Assembly: GCF_001649575.2 (NCBI RefSeq)
Contig: NC_051437.1
Coordinates: forward strand, 16,521,507-16,585,506
DNA from: Kryptolebias marmoratus
Taxonomy: Eukaryota > Chordata > Actinopteri > Cyprinodontiformes > Rivulidae
Direction of reading: 5' to 3'
DNA length: 64,000 bases
The position numbers were made by a program, and so were the translations under genes. Every line of letters begins with the position of its first letter. The first letter of the stretch is position 1. Under the pieces are notes generated by a model. The model saw nothing but the letters and a program-made list of their open reading frames with translations, searched no databases and had not been told where the DNA came from. Positions 1 to 13,900 of the stretch are shown one piece after another.

Positions 1-332
1 TTTGGTTTTACACACAATGACTGAAAGTGTAAAGGAATAGTTTGTCATTTGAAGATTTAACCACAGTGAAACTTGAGGAAATATATAAAAAAATTTGAAA
101 AAAAAAATCAGACAAAAATATTCACTCCTGTGTCAGAAACTTCATTAATTCTACAAAAAAACAAAGTTGGGTTTTCTGAGATGTTACAAGCTGGAAGTGA
201 CAAACTATTCCATTAATGTCAAGCATGTTGTTAATAAAATTAACACGTCCCTCTTTTTTTTTTGCCTTGTGACCAAATGATTGTTAATATATCTGCTTTT
301 ATTCATGAGTCCGCTCTGGTGTTTTTGTGTAG

Positions 333-3300
333 CTGAGGAGCTCCTTCAACAAGGCTTTCAGCATTAAAAAAGGCTCCAAAACCTACTCAGACATTGAGGA
401 ACTCACCACCCCAGACTCCTCGGCCCCCAACTCCCCAAAGATGGCTCATGAAGGCGGGGAAGCAGGAGAGATCCATCCTCCATCCCTCAAAACATCAGCA
501 TCTGCCACTTCCTCGGTGTAAGTACAAAAACAACAAGCTGCAGAATTCAGCCTCTGTGTGGCTGTCTGTCTCTGACATGAACACCTTGGCTGCACTAGGA
601 TCATGGAGATGGCAGAGGAGGGAGACAGTGGTGAGACGGCGGTGTCAGAGTTACGTTCGGAGCTCTGGGAGAAAGAGAGGAAGCTGACAGACATCCGATT
701 AGAGGCCTTAAGTTCTGCCCATCAGCTGGAGCAGCTCAGAGAAGCCATGCACAACATGCAGGTTTGTTTCACCTCCCTGTACAGATCTGTGAACCTGTGG
801 GTACACTCGCCCAGCACGAATTTGAAGCTCAAACCTGCCTCTGTTCTAGTCAACGGTGGACAACCTGAAAGCAGAAAATGACCACTTGAAAACAGGAAGT
901 CAGCTGCACGTCTCCGGCTCTGGTCCCACCCTGTCCACGTCACAGCCTTCAGGCCTGGCCTCGCTCCTGGGGCCCTCACTGAGGCAGCCAATGAGCATGT
1001 CCCTCACCAAATCCTTCAGCCTCAGTCTAAATGATTGTAAAGACTCAGGTAAAGCATGAACAGCATCATTCATAAAATCTGACTCGTGCACCACTCTTAT
1101 ACGTCATAATTTCTTATTTGTGTCCATCTTTCAGAAGTGTCTTCTAGTGACTCACTAAATGTGTCTTTGCATGAGGAAGTGTGTGCAAAAGTACTGGTCC
1201 ATATCGGGGATCAAACAGAGGTAAACTCAAAACTGTCTTAACGATAATCAGACAATAAAAAGGCTTTTTGCTGAGCAGTCTGTTCTGTATGATCTGTAGG
1301 ATAGTAAACGGCCGCAGGAGTTCTACCTGGGCACAGTGTCGGTCAGTCCGAAGACTGAATGGACCTCCCTCGACTCGCTCATAGCTAAGACCTTTAAGGT
1401 AAGTCTAATATTGTCTTCTGACAGAGGTTCAACAGAGGCTTTGATTCGTTAACTCATTTGTCGTTTTTGTCTTTTCTTCAGGACTACTTAAGTCACGTGG
1501 ACCCGGCAGCCAGCCTGGGTCTGACCTGCGACTCCCTGCATATGTACCAGCTGGGCCACGGAGGGCAAAGGGTGATCGGAGGGGACAAACCTCAGGTCTC
1601 ACCATATCTGTGTTTCGCCAACGGTGCAGCTAAGATTTTTGTCACCTTAAAAGGTTAGTTACTGCACATGATGAATGATTAATTGGATCACTTGGAGACA
1701 AGCACTGCTGCAGCTAAATACCATTAAAATATGTGCATTATATTTGTAACGGTATACAAAGTTAATTTCTGATTCACACTCCACTCCAAAGTGCAGAAGA
1801 ATTGTTTTTCATAAAAATTTGCAATGCTTTTGTTTTCTGAATATCATCGCCCAAGCCAGCTTTGTAGCTCTAAGAAGCAACAGAAATACCCCTTTTTGTT
1901 CACTTCTTTTATATGGTATTTTCGTTTTTTACACTGAACCGAGTGTACAACATTCAGCTGACTTTTAAAACAGAAGCTTGGACCTTTCAGTACATTTTAT
2001 GGCGTATTGTAAGTACAATTATAAACCTCTTTCAGCATGCACTTTGCAGCTGGGGCTATGGAACATCACTCATGCAGCGATTTGTTTCACCCAGGTTTCC
2101 TACAAAGAACCCTTAAGGAACAGGCTTAGTTTTTAACTCTGTTATTGTATGAAACATATATGTATTCTCTTTTTAAAATATGTTGACTGCATTTTTGCGT
2201 TTATCAAAATTTAACTAAAAACAAAATGAATGAATTTGCAGTTATTAATTATTATGTAAGCAAAGTCATGCAGCTGATTAAAAAAATCAATTTGAATTCA
2301 CTTACAGCAGCTTGAAACATTTATCTTATAATCACACAGAAATGTTAAAATTTGTAATTTTCTAACTTCCAAGTAGCCATTGATATTAACTTATTTCAGA
2401 ATTTTCTAAATTATTTCTATTTTTTTATAACTGTTGTCTATTTCCAGTAAAAACATGTAAGAATAATTTTATCAGAAATGTGTGATGGTTTTTAGGATTT
2501 TTTTAATTAAAAAAACTTACTTTCATATAAAAAACTTTCATTTTATGTAAATATTGTAGAAAATTAAAGCATCAGATGTCACAATTCTAATGAATTTCCA
2601 CTAAATGATGACAGTTGACAATATGATAAAAAGAACAAAAATTAATGTTTATAGTTTGCTTCGTCTGGCTTGTATTCTTTAAGTAAATAGAGGTAAATAA
2701 ATGCTAATCATAAACCCTCCCTTCTAGGTCTCAGAGAAAACAGTGTTGACTCTCTGGTGTTTGAGACTCTGATCCCGAAGCCCATGATGCTGCATTATGT
2801 CAGCCTGCTGACGAAGCACAGACGGCTGGTTCTGTCTGGGCCCAGCGGGACTGGGAAGTCATATCTTGCCCAGCATCTTGCCCACTACCTCCTGCAGCGC
2901 AACCGGATTGACTCTCCGGATGCTGACCACGAGTCATGTGATCAGGGTCGCAGCGCTGCCGTCACCTTCAACATGCACCGCCAGTCACAGAAGGTAAAAC
3001 ACGACAGAGCTCTTATCCTCTACTTATTTTATAGCTTGATGCTATTTTGTTGTTATCCTCTGCATTCATACATTTACCTTTTTCACATGCAGGACTTGCA
3101 GCTGTATTTGTCAAATCTGGCAAATCAGATTGACAGGGAGAGCGGAGGAGAGCTGCCGTTGGTTGTTATCATAGATGATATTAGTGACTCAGCTGCCATC
3201 ACTGAACTTGTAAACGGAGCACTCACCTGCAAGTACCACAAATGGTGAGGCCCACAGTTGATGCTTTTTACCAAGAAAGTTAAACTAATAGTTCTATTAT

Positions 3301-4992
3301 AAAACCTAAACATGATTTATTTTTTTGGCTTAATGCTTCAGTCCCTACATTATTGGAACAACCAATCAACCTGTGAAGATGTCATCTAATCATGGGCTGC
3401 ACCTCAGCTTCAGGTAAGCTCGGATTCAGGTGAATATTTCTCCTAATTCTTATATAGTTGCACATAGGGTAAAGTACATGTTTTGCACATGTTGACAGGA
3501 TGGTGATGTTCTCCAACAACGTGGAACCAGCCAACGGGTTCCTGCTGAGGTACCTGCACCGGAAAGCCGCGGAGGCCTACCAGGGGGAGGAGCACGATTC
3601 AACACACCACCAGGAACTCCTCCGTGTTCTCGACTGGATCCCTCAGCTCTGGTACCACCTGCACACCTTCCTGGAGAAACACAGCACCTCAGACTTCCTC
3701 ATAGGTGAGATACGTTGGACTCGGGGTCAGATCAAGTCAGAAAAGGTAGAAAATAACCATATCTTAACAGAAAGTGTTGCCACCCTCAGGTCCCTGCTTC
3801 TTCCTGTCATGCCCCGTGTCGGTGGAGGAGTTCAGACAGTGGTTCATTGACTTGTGGAACCACTCCATCATACCGTACCTGCAGGAAGGAGCCAGAGACG
3901 GCATCAAGGTGAGCACGCATACCTCAGATGTGCGGCACGAGGGCTTTCGAGAAGTCAGAAAAATACAGTTCCACAATGACCCTGTGTTTGTTCCCTCAGG
4001 TACACGGTCATAAAGCAGTGTGGGAGGATCCAGTGGAGTGGGTGAGAGGCACTCTCCCCTGGCCCAGTGCACAGCAGGACCAGTCCAGGCTCTTCCACCT
4101 ACCTCCTCCCAGCATAGGGATGCCCACTGAGGAGAAGAAGCCCCCCAAAGATTCACCTCCACCCAGCTCATTGGAGTCAGACCCCCTGGTGAGGGAGTGT
4201 TTTTAAAGACAGGAGATGTGTCTCAGTTCACACTAATTTAAAAACTTAAAACAGCAAGTGAATGTTTACAACTTCAAGCTTTAGTTCATTGTTTTAAGTG
4301 TAGCTCTTTGAAAAAAAATACGAACAATTAATATCCTACATGTCATAAATAGCTCTTCAAATGACCTCAGTTTGGAGGAAAAAAAAAAGTTTAATTCTGA
4401 CTAGATTGATGAGCTAATAGCTAGTCTGAGTGTTTGCCATTTTCAAACAGCTTCAATCTAAAATATTTTTTGCGATTCACGTGAAAGCTATTTTATAGAT
4501 ATTTAAATTGCCATTATTTTCACGTTACACAGTTATTTACATAAAATTCTGTGATTATCTGAAAGTAGAAATAGAAACGTCAGCATCTAGCTGTAGCACT
4601 TTCCGTGCAGCCTGGGGCACTTTTGAGAGGACTATTGTATTAGACTATTTCCTCTGAAATAACAGTGTAAAAACCAATGGCGACATAGGGGTTTATAAAA
4701 TGCTATTTACATGAATGGCTATGAAATCTTTGAGATTGGTGTTGTTTTTAAAAGACAGCAGTCCACTTTTGTCTCGGCCCGACCAAACCTAGGTGTGTTA
4801 GTTACTAAAATACTCAACACTTGAAGGTAAAAAAGCCTAAAAAGCAAAATATGCAGTTTGAGTGACTGTACCTCTGTGCTTCCTCCTGCTGCCCAGATGG
4901 CCATGCTGCTGAAACTTCAGGAGTCAGCCAACTACATCGAGTCTCCAGAGCGGGAAGGCTGTCTGGATCCCTCTCTTCAGACTACACTCTGA
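333..4992 (+). CDS. nav1: Neuron navigator, C-terminal part (5' partial), probably NAV1
   Basis: Cytoskeleton-associated protein of the neuron navigator family, which binds microtubules and acts in neurite outgrowth and cell migration. Thirteen coding exons are visible: 333-517, 599-761, 850-1048, 1135-1220, 1300-1398, 1482-1653, 2728-2993, 3093-3244, 3342-3413, 3499-3704, 3790-3908, 4000-4188, 4897-4992. All have GT/AG borders and matching phases; together they encode the last 667 residues. The first visible exon carries the Ser-rich navigator motif SSFNKAFSIKKG. Exons 2-3 encode a heptad-rich coiled coil. The AAA+ domain has Walker A GPSGTGKS (2838-2861) and Walker B LVVIIDD (ending 3179). 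The C-terminus is LLKLQESANYIESP and ends at TGA 4990-4992. The gene starts upstream of the window. NAV1 rather than NAV2/3 is inferred from the adjacent MYBPH gene (both at human 1q32); the family call is near certain. Confidence 0.9.
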
Positions 4993-7350
4993 GCTAACAG
5001 CCTGTGAAGATTAAAAATTACAGACTTTGTCTTAGTCCCAGTGAGAGTTCAAAGGACTCTTTTGTGAACTTTACTGTGTGCTCAGTGAGCAGATACAAAG
5101 GTAAAGATGGATGGAGTTTGCCCTGTTTTCAGAACATTGAAAAGACAATGAAACTGCTTTCATGTGAAGCTGCGATTGTCTCTTCGGGGAAAGACTTGGA
5201 GGTGATCTTTCCCCGTGCTTCAGTTTGTCCCAGATGGGTGGTTGTTTAATCTGCAAGTGCATGGTGACTGGAATAGTATGATGCAAAATATTACCCGTAA
5301 CGCTGTTTGTTAGGACCCATTTGCTCCCTTTTAGTTCGGTTCAGTTGCTGCAAACTTCACAGCTGCTGGTGCTCACAGGTTTTGTTTGAAGGCACACACT
5401 TCATTCCCGTAGTTAAAGAACCTGTGTCTGGCTGCCCCTGACGAATAGGACCATCACTCGACAACAGCCCAAATGCACTTTATTTTCTACATGTGAAAAT
5501 TGGATTTTAGAGGGCTGTGTCCGTGAATGTGTGTCAAATAATAGGGGGTGCCAATTTGGCCCAAAAAGTTGCAGTTTATGAGTAAATCCAGTAGAGGGCA
5601 GCATCTGGTAAAGCTGCCTCAGTGCTGTTTTTTTATTTTTATTTTTTTTGCTTGTTTGTCTGTTTGTTTGTTTGTTTGTTTTTGTCAAAGGTGCTCAGAT
5701 TAGACACATTATACAACTCAATTGTGAACATGGCCTTGAATGTTTTCTTCTTTTCAACTCAGCTGTTTTTTAAAATTTTGTTTATTGTAGATCAAAAATC
5801 AGAGCTGTGAAGCTGTACTAGGAACACGCGTCGGTGAATCAGTTTCAGTGTGAATCTGTAAAGAATATACCCATTGTCAGAGGACTCAGCAGACTGATCT
5901 CATGACAGAAATGCAACATCGATACAATAACTGCTTGTTGATCAAGTCGACCATTTCTGGCTATGCTTTCGCACAGTCTGTTCTGTATTTAAATCGCTTT
6001 GAAAACACAAACTTCTCTTGTAAAATCTGAGCATACCACTTTTGAAAGTCTCACTTTTTGTAGGATTTTGTACTAATTTATCTACTTTACGAACACGCAA
6101 CATGTCTCTGAGTCTGAGCGAGGCGCACTGCAGTGACTGTCGGATCATTTTTCATGCATCATCCCACAAGAGGAAGTGGAGAAGACTGGTTAAAAGACAT
6201 GCAAAACATTTTCCTTCCTCTTTGCTTTTCATCATGTGATTTTAATATTTTTTCTTCTGTTTTTTCCTAAATATAGACAAGTATCTTCTTTTCTCTCGCA
6301 TTAAGTTATGAATAAGTGGCTTCCTCCCTATTTTATTCCTTCATTTGTTTGCACAAAATATTTCTTTAAAAGAGTAGGAAACTGCAGTATTTATTGCTCA
6401 TATCTTGACTGTTATGTGATAAAGGAAGAAATGACTGTCGGAAGAGGAAACTGTTTGAAAAAGAGAACTGTTTGACCCAGACGTACCTCAGACTGCCATA
6501 AATCTGTCCAGATGTTTTGGCGTTTTCACTGAAGATGTTGGTGTAGAGTAGAAACACGATGCCTAAGTCTTATTAGTGCCTGAAACACAAATTGGCCTAA
6601 AGCTGCATGGATCTGCCACCCGGAGGCCTCAATTTAGAGGAAACGCGATTACTTCCTCTCACCTTTCTCTGATGTCACTTTAATGTTGTCACCTAGACGC
6701 CAGTGTTTGGGTGCAGAGTAGGTTTATTGATTTGGACCTTCGGCAGGTAGATAAGCTGTCAGTGAAGAGGATGTGTGAGTCAGTTACTTCTGCAGTGAAT
6801 GAGAATATGCATCATGACTGGGCTGCTTGTGCGCAATATGACACAATCTTGATCGTAAAAGAAAAAAACTTCAGGAGTTGACAGAAAGCGGTATAAGAAC
6901 AGATTTTCAGATCGAGAGCTTGAGATGCATGAATCCTTTCCTTTCATTGGACCTACCACACGTTAAACCTTACCATAGGAGACATTTTTAATAACTGGAT
7001 ACCTTCCTCTTTTTTTTTTTAAATCGATTTTACAGCAGACATTTTTTTTCTTATTGAAATGTTTGTAAAGTTTTCTTTGTTTTTTGTACATGACATCGCT
7101 ATTGTAAACACTGTAAATAGTCACCGCGTCTGCGACAGCAATCACAAAAGTGATGAGAGCTCAAAGAGAAGCTTGGTCCACATATGCAGAAAATGAGCAT
7201 CCTCTGTGGTTTTATTGTCTTCCTCCCACAGGATGGAGCACTTGGCTTAAAAGTGGGCTAATTAATGGTTCTATGTCATCTCTCTGTAATCACATCAAAT
7301 CCCATATGTCTAACTTTAAGCACTGGGCATAATAAAAACCATGTCATTTT
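4993..7350 (+). other. nav1: nav1 3' untranslated region
   Basis: No coding potential is recognisable between the nav1 stop and about 7350. AATAAA at 7331-7336 is the best distal polyadenylation signal, giving a 3' UTR of about 2.3 kb. A Pumilio-type UGUAAAUA element lies at 7112-7119. Short TTTG repeats occur at about 5650-5685. The 3' UTR assignment is inferred from the absence of another gene before mybph; earlier poly(A) sites are possible. Confidence 0.6.
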
Positions 7351-7809
7351 CCACACCACCACCTGTCTTGATTGGTTTGTGGGTGTGTATTTTACTGACC
7401 ATAAAAAAGTACAAATTGAATTCAGTTTTTTAATGTTATGCTTTATAAAGAGCTGTAAGGAATCAATAACATTTTCTAGCTGATTTCCTATTTTAGGACA
7501 ATATTTTTTCTGTTGCAAGTTCTTTTATTTATGCAAATTAAATAATACCTAACAAAAATGGTAATAAAATATAAATTTAAATGCTGGTTTGGACATAATG
7601 GAGGTCCAAAAGTAGTTTTAATTTCTTGTTTTATTTCAGCATAATAATTTTACCTAAAACGATTTGAAATTAAATAGACAGACTTTTGTTTTTTTCTTCA
7701 TTGTGGCTGGAATGGACTTCCATAGTCTGGAAGAGGACGCAAAGATGTGACTGAAGTGAGTGGGAGGGTCTGATTGGGTGGAGTTCTCTTAAAGCCCTCC
7801 AACTCTGCC

Positions 7810-7812
<3 letters not shown>

Positions 7813-7850
<38 letters not shown>
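7813..7850. repeat. (GT)n microsatellite directly upstream of mybph
   Basis: About 19 GT dinucleotides end roughly 68 bp before the mybph start codon and abut the TATATAT tract at 7858-7864, so the repeat lies in or next to the core promoter. Confidence 0.95.
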
Positions 7851-7854
<4 letters not shown>

Positions 7855-7857
7855 ACA

Positions 7858-7864
7858 TATATAT
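7858..7864 (+). promoter_or_regulatory. mybph: Possible TATA box of mybph
   Basis: TATATAT lies 54 bp before the ATG at 7918. A transcription start about 30 bp downstream would leave a 5' UTR of about 25-30 nt. A noncoding first exon farther upstream cannot be excluded, so this is a candidate only. Confidence 0.35.
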
Positions 7865-7917
7865 ATGTTAGTGAGAGCTCCTCTGTATCCTGATACAGAA
7901 CACAGTCTGTCAGCGCG

Positions 7918-10900
7918 ATGCCGAGCAAACCTGCTCCCATCAAAAAGTCTGCAGCCAAGAAGGCTGTACAGAAGGCACCCGAGCCTGCCCCGGAGCCCAA
8001 GCCCGAGCCCGCTCCACCTGCAGAGAACCCGGCTGAGGGGGTCCCTGCAGCCGGGGGGGAAGCAGCTCCAGTGGCTCCAGCAGAAGAAACCCCAGTGGCT
8101 GAAGCAACGACTCCAGGTATCTGAAGACCTCATAGGAACCGAGGAGAAAGCAAAACTAACTGTTCACATTTAGCATCAGACTTAAGTTTTGTCTAAAAAA
8201 ATGTTACAGTGTTTTTTAGTCTATATGAAGGAGGCTAAACTGGCATCTTCAGCATGACTATAAAAGTTACGCAGAATTTTTGAGTAAATTATTATTTAAT
8301 GAATTATATATTTTTATGTCATCATGTATATATACAGTTAATTAGTTATCTAATCAAAAGATTATGTGAGATTGTTTTCTACACTTGCATGCAGCTTTGC
8401 ATCAGGTCCAAAGTTGTGCTGCATGTTATCTTGATCTTCATTTCCAAAGCCTCTAAAACCAGTAAAGGAGCAGAATACAGATTCTGGGTGCAAAATGTTT
8501 TGTATCTATTAACAAGGCTGTGCTCTGTTGACTCAGAGTGATAAACATGTTACCTCAGGAAAGCAAAGAAGACAGCAGCTAGATGACTAGACACCTTCAG
8601 CTGTAAAATCAAAATGCCTAATTCTGTCAAATTAAGCCTTTGTGTACTGCAAAGCTTTATGTTTAAAGTCAGCAATATGATTCTGTGAGTAATTTGTTTA
8701 TTTAAAGGTTAATGTTCTGCAACTTTGCACAATGGAAAAGTAACTAGAGTTGTGTCAGTCCCCCTTTTCTTTCAGGATCTGTTGTGGATTTCATAATGTG
8801 CCATGAAATCTATACTAAACATCTTTGATACTCGTTTCTAACTACAATACATGTAGACCATTGACAAGCCCGCAGGTAGAAAAAAAGTTGCAGCCCCCCG
8901 CAGAAACAGTGGCTAATAAAACAAGTAGAATATCAGAATGCATGAGATTTCTGTGAGCTGTAAATAGCAGAACCCACCACTGGTGTTTGCTGCACCATCT
9001 TGGTATATGTAAATGTATGGTTTTGTTTCAAGCAGCTCTCGTGCAAAGATTCCTATTAGCATACAGTACTTTGGTGATGATTGTTATCTTTGATGTGTTC
9101 AGTAGAAAGTTTGCCTGCTAACCTCAGCATCTATAACCTCTAACTTCAGCTAATACCACAAAGGAAGAAGTATGCTCACCACCTCAGACTTAGAGTCAAC
9201 ACTCACTATAGTCCTCACACACAAGTTGTATTAGATTGTTGTTGAATACCATGTGCCATATGTCACACTATTTCTGTTTATTGCCTATAATCTGTTTGGT
9301 TTCTGTCTGTAAACTTTATGCCTTTTAGGCTTCTGCGTTTTCTTGTTGCATGTTTATAAAGCTCTTAAAGTTTGTGGTTTTGAACATTAAATGGTTCTTC
9401 GACAACAAATTGAGCTCAGCTGTTCATATTGTTCTAATAAATGCATTACTTATTATCTCAGTGATTAAAGCTAGCTTTTTTTCTTCTATTCTCAGTCCTG
9501 CTGCTTAGCCTCAGTAGCATCCATGTTGATCAAATTAGCAAGAAACTTGTTGACTTCACGCACCAGTATTGTTTTAATGGCTTCTCTAACTGCATTTTAA
9601 TGCTAGCTTCTGCTTCCACTGCTGAAGACAATGCTCCAGCTACAGATGTTCCAGCAGACGGTAAACACACACAACAACATTGAAACACACATATAAAAAA
9701 TGGCATTGTGTCTCAAATGGTGAATTGTGACTGCTAGATTGGTTTCCATTGCAGACTGAGTTGTCACTATGTGGAAAAAATGCGTTTGGTTAACTTCCTG
9801 CTTGTTGAATTACAGCTGCTCCAGCAGAAGCTGCTGTAGTTGAGGAGCCACCTAAAGCGCCCACACCTCCCCCTCCTGCAGGTAACACCACCTTATCCGG
9901 CAGCGCGGTTCTGCTTTGTTCACCCAGCTAAAGCCAAAGAGAGACATGGACAGTACAAGACAAATAGTGTTTTATTTCAAAATCTGCAGAATGATTCATA
10001 AGAAAAAACTACTTTTGAGTTTCAGAAGTCAGCACATTTGACTGTAACTCCAGCTTATCATTCACCTTTGTGATGACTTCACTGTTTACAGCCCCCAGCA
10101 GTGCTCCTCTGGATGTGTCTGTGGATGATGTGAATGACTGCAGCCTCACCATCAAGTGGACAACACCGGAGACTGTTGGAGAGTCTGGCTTGAATGGATA
10201 CACTGTCGAGTACTGTAAGGATGGAAGTAAGTGTGTGTACATATGTGTGTGTGTATGTTGTGTAGCTGCACCTGTCTCCAGAGTGTCAGAGGGCAGACAG
10301 ATTCATTGCCGAGTACAGACCGTATACGGCAGGCATCAGTTCAGTGGCTGTCTCTCGCTGTATCCCTTGACACTGCTTTTAGAAGTGCTCAATTGCTCAG
10401 ATGACAGCGTGCCAGCTAGAATTTCATCATGTTGGCTCTTACTGTACTGCTTATGGGCAGGTTGTTTGTAAAATCGTGTGTCGACAGGTGATAAACCAAT
10501 TAACATGTCCCACTGAGGAGCACTTAACATTTTGGAAATGAAAATTTGACACGAGCAAATTCGCACCCCTTTTTTAAACTATCGTGAGACAGATGCACTT
10601 AAAAGTGAAAATTACTCCCAAAAGCCTGACATGAGCATAAATCTTGTGTTTCCCTGCAGCGACTGAGTGGATTGTGTCTAATGAGGAGCTGACCCTGGCT
10701 AACCGCTACTGCATCAGGAACCTGACGGCAGGCGACCTGCTGCGGGTGCGAGTGGTGGCCGTAAACCCCGGTGGTCGCAGTGAACCTGGTGTACTCCTGG
10801 AGCCTGTGCCGATCCGCGAGATTGTTGGTGAGTGACACCCAACATCATACCACCTCAGGTCAAGGACTTCTAACTTTTTTTGTTTTCTGATTTGAACAAA

Positions 10901-13900
10901 GAAAAAAAAAGCACTGCCTACTTATGATTGCTTAATGGAAAGAGAATTTCTCTTATTGTTGAACTGCAAGTCCAACTGCACATCATGTCCTGTGCAGAAA
11001 TTCCTAAAGTTCACAGTTTCTCTGGTGTAAAGCCAACTTATAAAATGTCTGTCAAGAGTTCTCCGATAGCTGTAACTTATGACCTATCCCTAAAATACCC
11101 TTGTTGCAACCAGTGAAGGTGGAGGTGGTATTAAGTACCAGCCTCAGATGAACTGCACAGATGTAAATCCTGCGGGTGCTGACAGGTGCTTTCATTAGCC
11201 ATAAATCAAGCTCTCACTTTAATATCTTCACAAGCGGCTGCAGTTTTCAGCACAAATGACACGACTGAGTGCTCAGATCTAATTTGACAGCTTATTTTTT
11301 TCTTTTATTAAATCAACGACCACAAGCTTTGAACCCCAGTTCTTAAATTTAGGGTGTAAAACAGGTTGGAAATGTGTTTGCATTTAACAAACCCGGGTAT
11401 TTTAAAAGCACACTTGTGTGAATGGCATTATGACCTAAATTCATTAAAAATCAGCACCACTGGGTGAGATTAAAACGCTGTAGTAGATTGCTTTGGGCAC
11501 AGCTAAAACTGACGAAAGCTTCATCAATCCTGAGTGCTGCAGTGAGACGATCCACCCACGAAGAGTCTGGTGCTGTCAGTCTTCAGGATGATTTAATGGC
11601 AGCTTCAGTCGGGCAAAGAAAAACATTTAGGTAATGAGCCTTTTGGTTGTCATGTGATTTACTGATATTACCCTTGTCACTGCAGACTCCCTGCCAATTT
11701 ATTTATGGCACTGACTCTCTAGCCTTACTGAATTCTCAGATATAGCTAAGTGACATAATACATGCAAACTAAATATATGAAACTGATGTAGCCTTTACTT
11801 TTTCAGCTATTTTAGGAGTGGTGAATATTAGTTATTGAATCAGTCAAATGCTCAAGTTACTTTCCCAGGCAATTATTTTTATTGAATACATGTCTGTGTG
11901 TGTGTGTGTGGGGGGGGGGAGATCAGTGATCTAAAGCACTGATTAGACCCTATAGAAAAGTTTATTCAGGCTGTAACTTTTTTCTTTTTCCACTGTAGAA
12001 GAGTACAGTTAAGAATCAGAGAAAAAATCCCTCACTGTATGTATTCTCTTAATTATTAACCGTATTTTTATTCGAGGGTGGCACAGCGGAAAAGTGGATA
12101 GAGCTGTCCCCTCCTAGCAAGAAGGTTGCAGGATCGCATCCCGACCTGGGGTCTTTCTGGGTGGAGTTTGCATGTTCTCCCTGTGCACGTGGGTTTGTTC
12201 TGGGTACTCCAGTTTACAGACCAAAAACATACAAGTTAGGTTAATTAGTAACTCTTAAAATTATCCCTAAGTGAAAGTGTAAATGGTTGTTTGTCTTGTT
12301 TGTCTCTACGTGGCCCTGTGATGGACCTGCGACCTGTCCAGGGTGTCCCCTGCCTCTCACATAGTGACTGCTGGAGACAGGCACCAGCTCCCTGAGACCA
12401 AGAATAAAGAAGTGGGTAAAGAAAATGAAAGGATGGATGAATTTTTATTTGAAGTTTGGCCAGTGCAAGTTGATATAAAATGAAATCTTAAATATCTCTC
12501 CTTTTTAAAAAAAAAAAGTTCTTCTACATATTTGCTTCTGCACTCCTGCTTCAACCTGTATTAATAAATGCAGCTTTAAAAGCACTTTCAAACACTAAGC
12601 TACACTGACATGGTGTCAACCTGAGCTGACATACCCATGTTATCCACTTTTAGATAAACAGCTTATTGACTCAGATTGTATTTCCTGGTTGTGGTTCAAA
12701 CCACTGGGAACACATTAAAAACCTTTTGAGGGACAAGTGCGGTCGTACAAACAGAAGTGCTGGACAACTGAGAGGAGTGAAACATGAGCCTAATTGATGG
12801 ATTCTGGGTGGTATATTCAGCTCTGTGTCAGTCACACAGCCACATGCACAAGCTGATGAAGACAGACTGTCCTACATGTGCTGAAAGACCCCCACAGCCC
12901 ACACACAAAGACCTTTTATCCAGAGACAAAGACAGATTACATATTGTTTCCAGCAGCACTCAGTGGCTGCTGGATGTTGTAATTCCAGCGATGCTTCTGG
13001 GCATTGCCGGCAAGTTTGTTGATTATCGGGGATCAGTGTTTGAGCCAAATCTGGAAGCAGACCTGATCTTCCTGGGGAACGATGGCTTCAGAAGCCGGAT
13101 CCCGGCTTTGGCAACAATGATATGGTGACAAATGTTTAGGACAAGAGCTGATGAGACGTGTTGGGCAGAACGGGGAGAAAATATAGCTGCGTGAGGAAGA
13201 TGAAGAGGAAGTCAATGAGGTGTGAGCTTAGACGGTGTTCTAAGTTGATCAGCAGAAACACCAGGAGGGGGACCGGTTGATGTATCTTTTTAAGCCCACT
13301 GAGCTTTTGAGACATTTGCTGCTTATGCAGAATCATGTAAAGGATGCTGTTCATGATACTTGAGGAAAACCAGCCTGCATACTGATGGTGTAGATGTTGC
13401 ACAAAGTCCCACAAGATGCAATTCCATACACATGACTGTTCACAGAACAAATTGAGCGGCACTCGTTGTAACTGACTCTAGCTGTGATACTGATCAGTTG
13501 AAAGTGATGACGTCTTCTTGCAGGGTCTTTGCACATGACTCAAGGGTGCATGTGGAAGGGCTCAGCCAAGACGTTCTTCTCACCAGAGCTATTTTAGGAG
13601 CTGCTGGATGCAGGGCTTTCCTGTATTCCCTCTCCCTGCCCAGATACTATAGGTTTGTTCTTCCACTCAGAAGTGGTGTAACTGAGAAGCTTACACTGCT
13701 GAGTTACACCGCTATAACTCCTGGATATCTACACAATGTTTGTTCCCCTGTGTGCTGTTGGCTGATAATTTTAGCGAATGCTGAAAAATGGATGACTTAA
13801 TACAGGAAATACAACATTTCTGTGCACATATTATGAGTAAAAAAAAGATATATGGATGATACAGGGAATAAACTATTTGCCTCAACATTTCAGATCGACC

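Noticed and set aside
7670..8173. ORFs reading through the GT repeat (poly-Thr/His or Cys/Val)
   Set aside because: They are products of the dinucleotide repeat, not genes.
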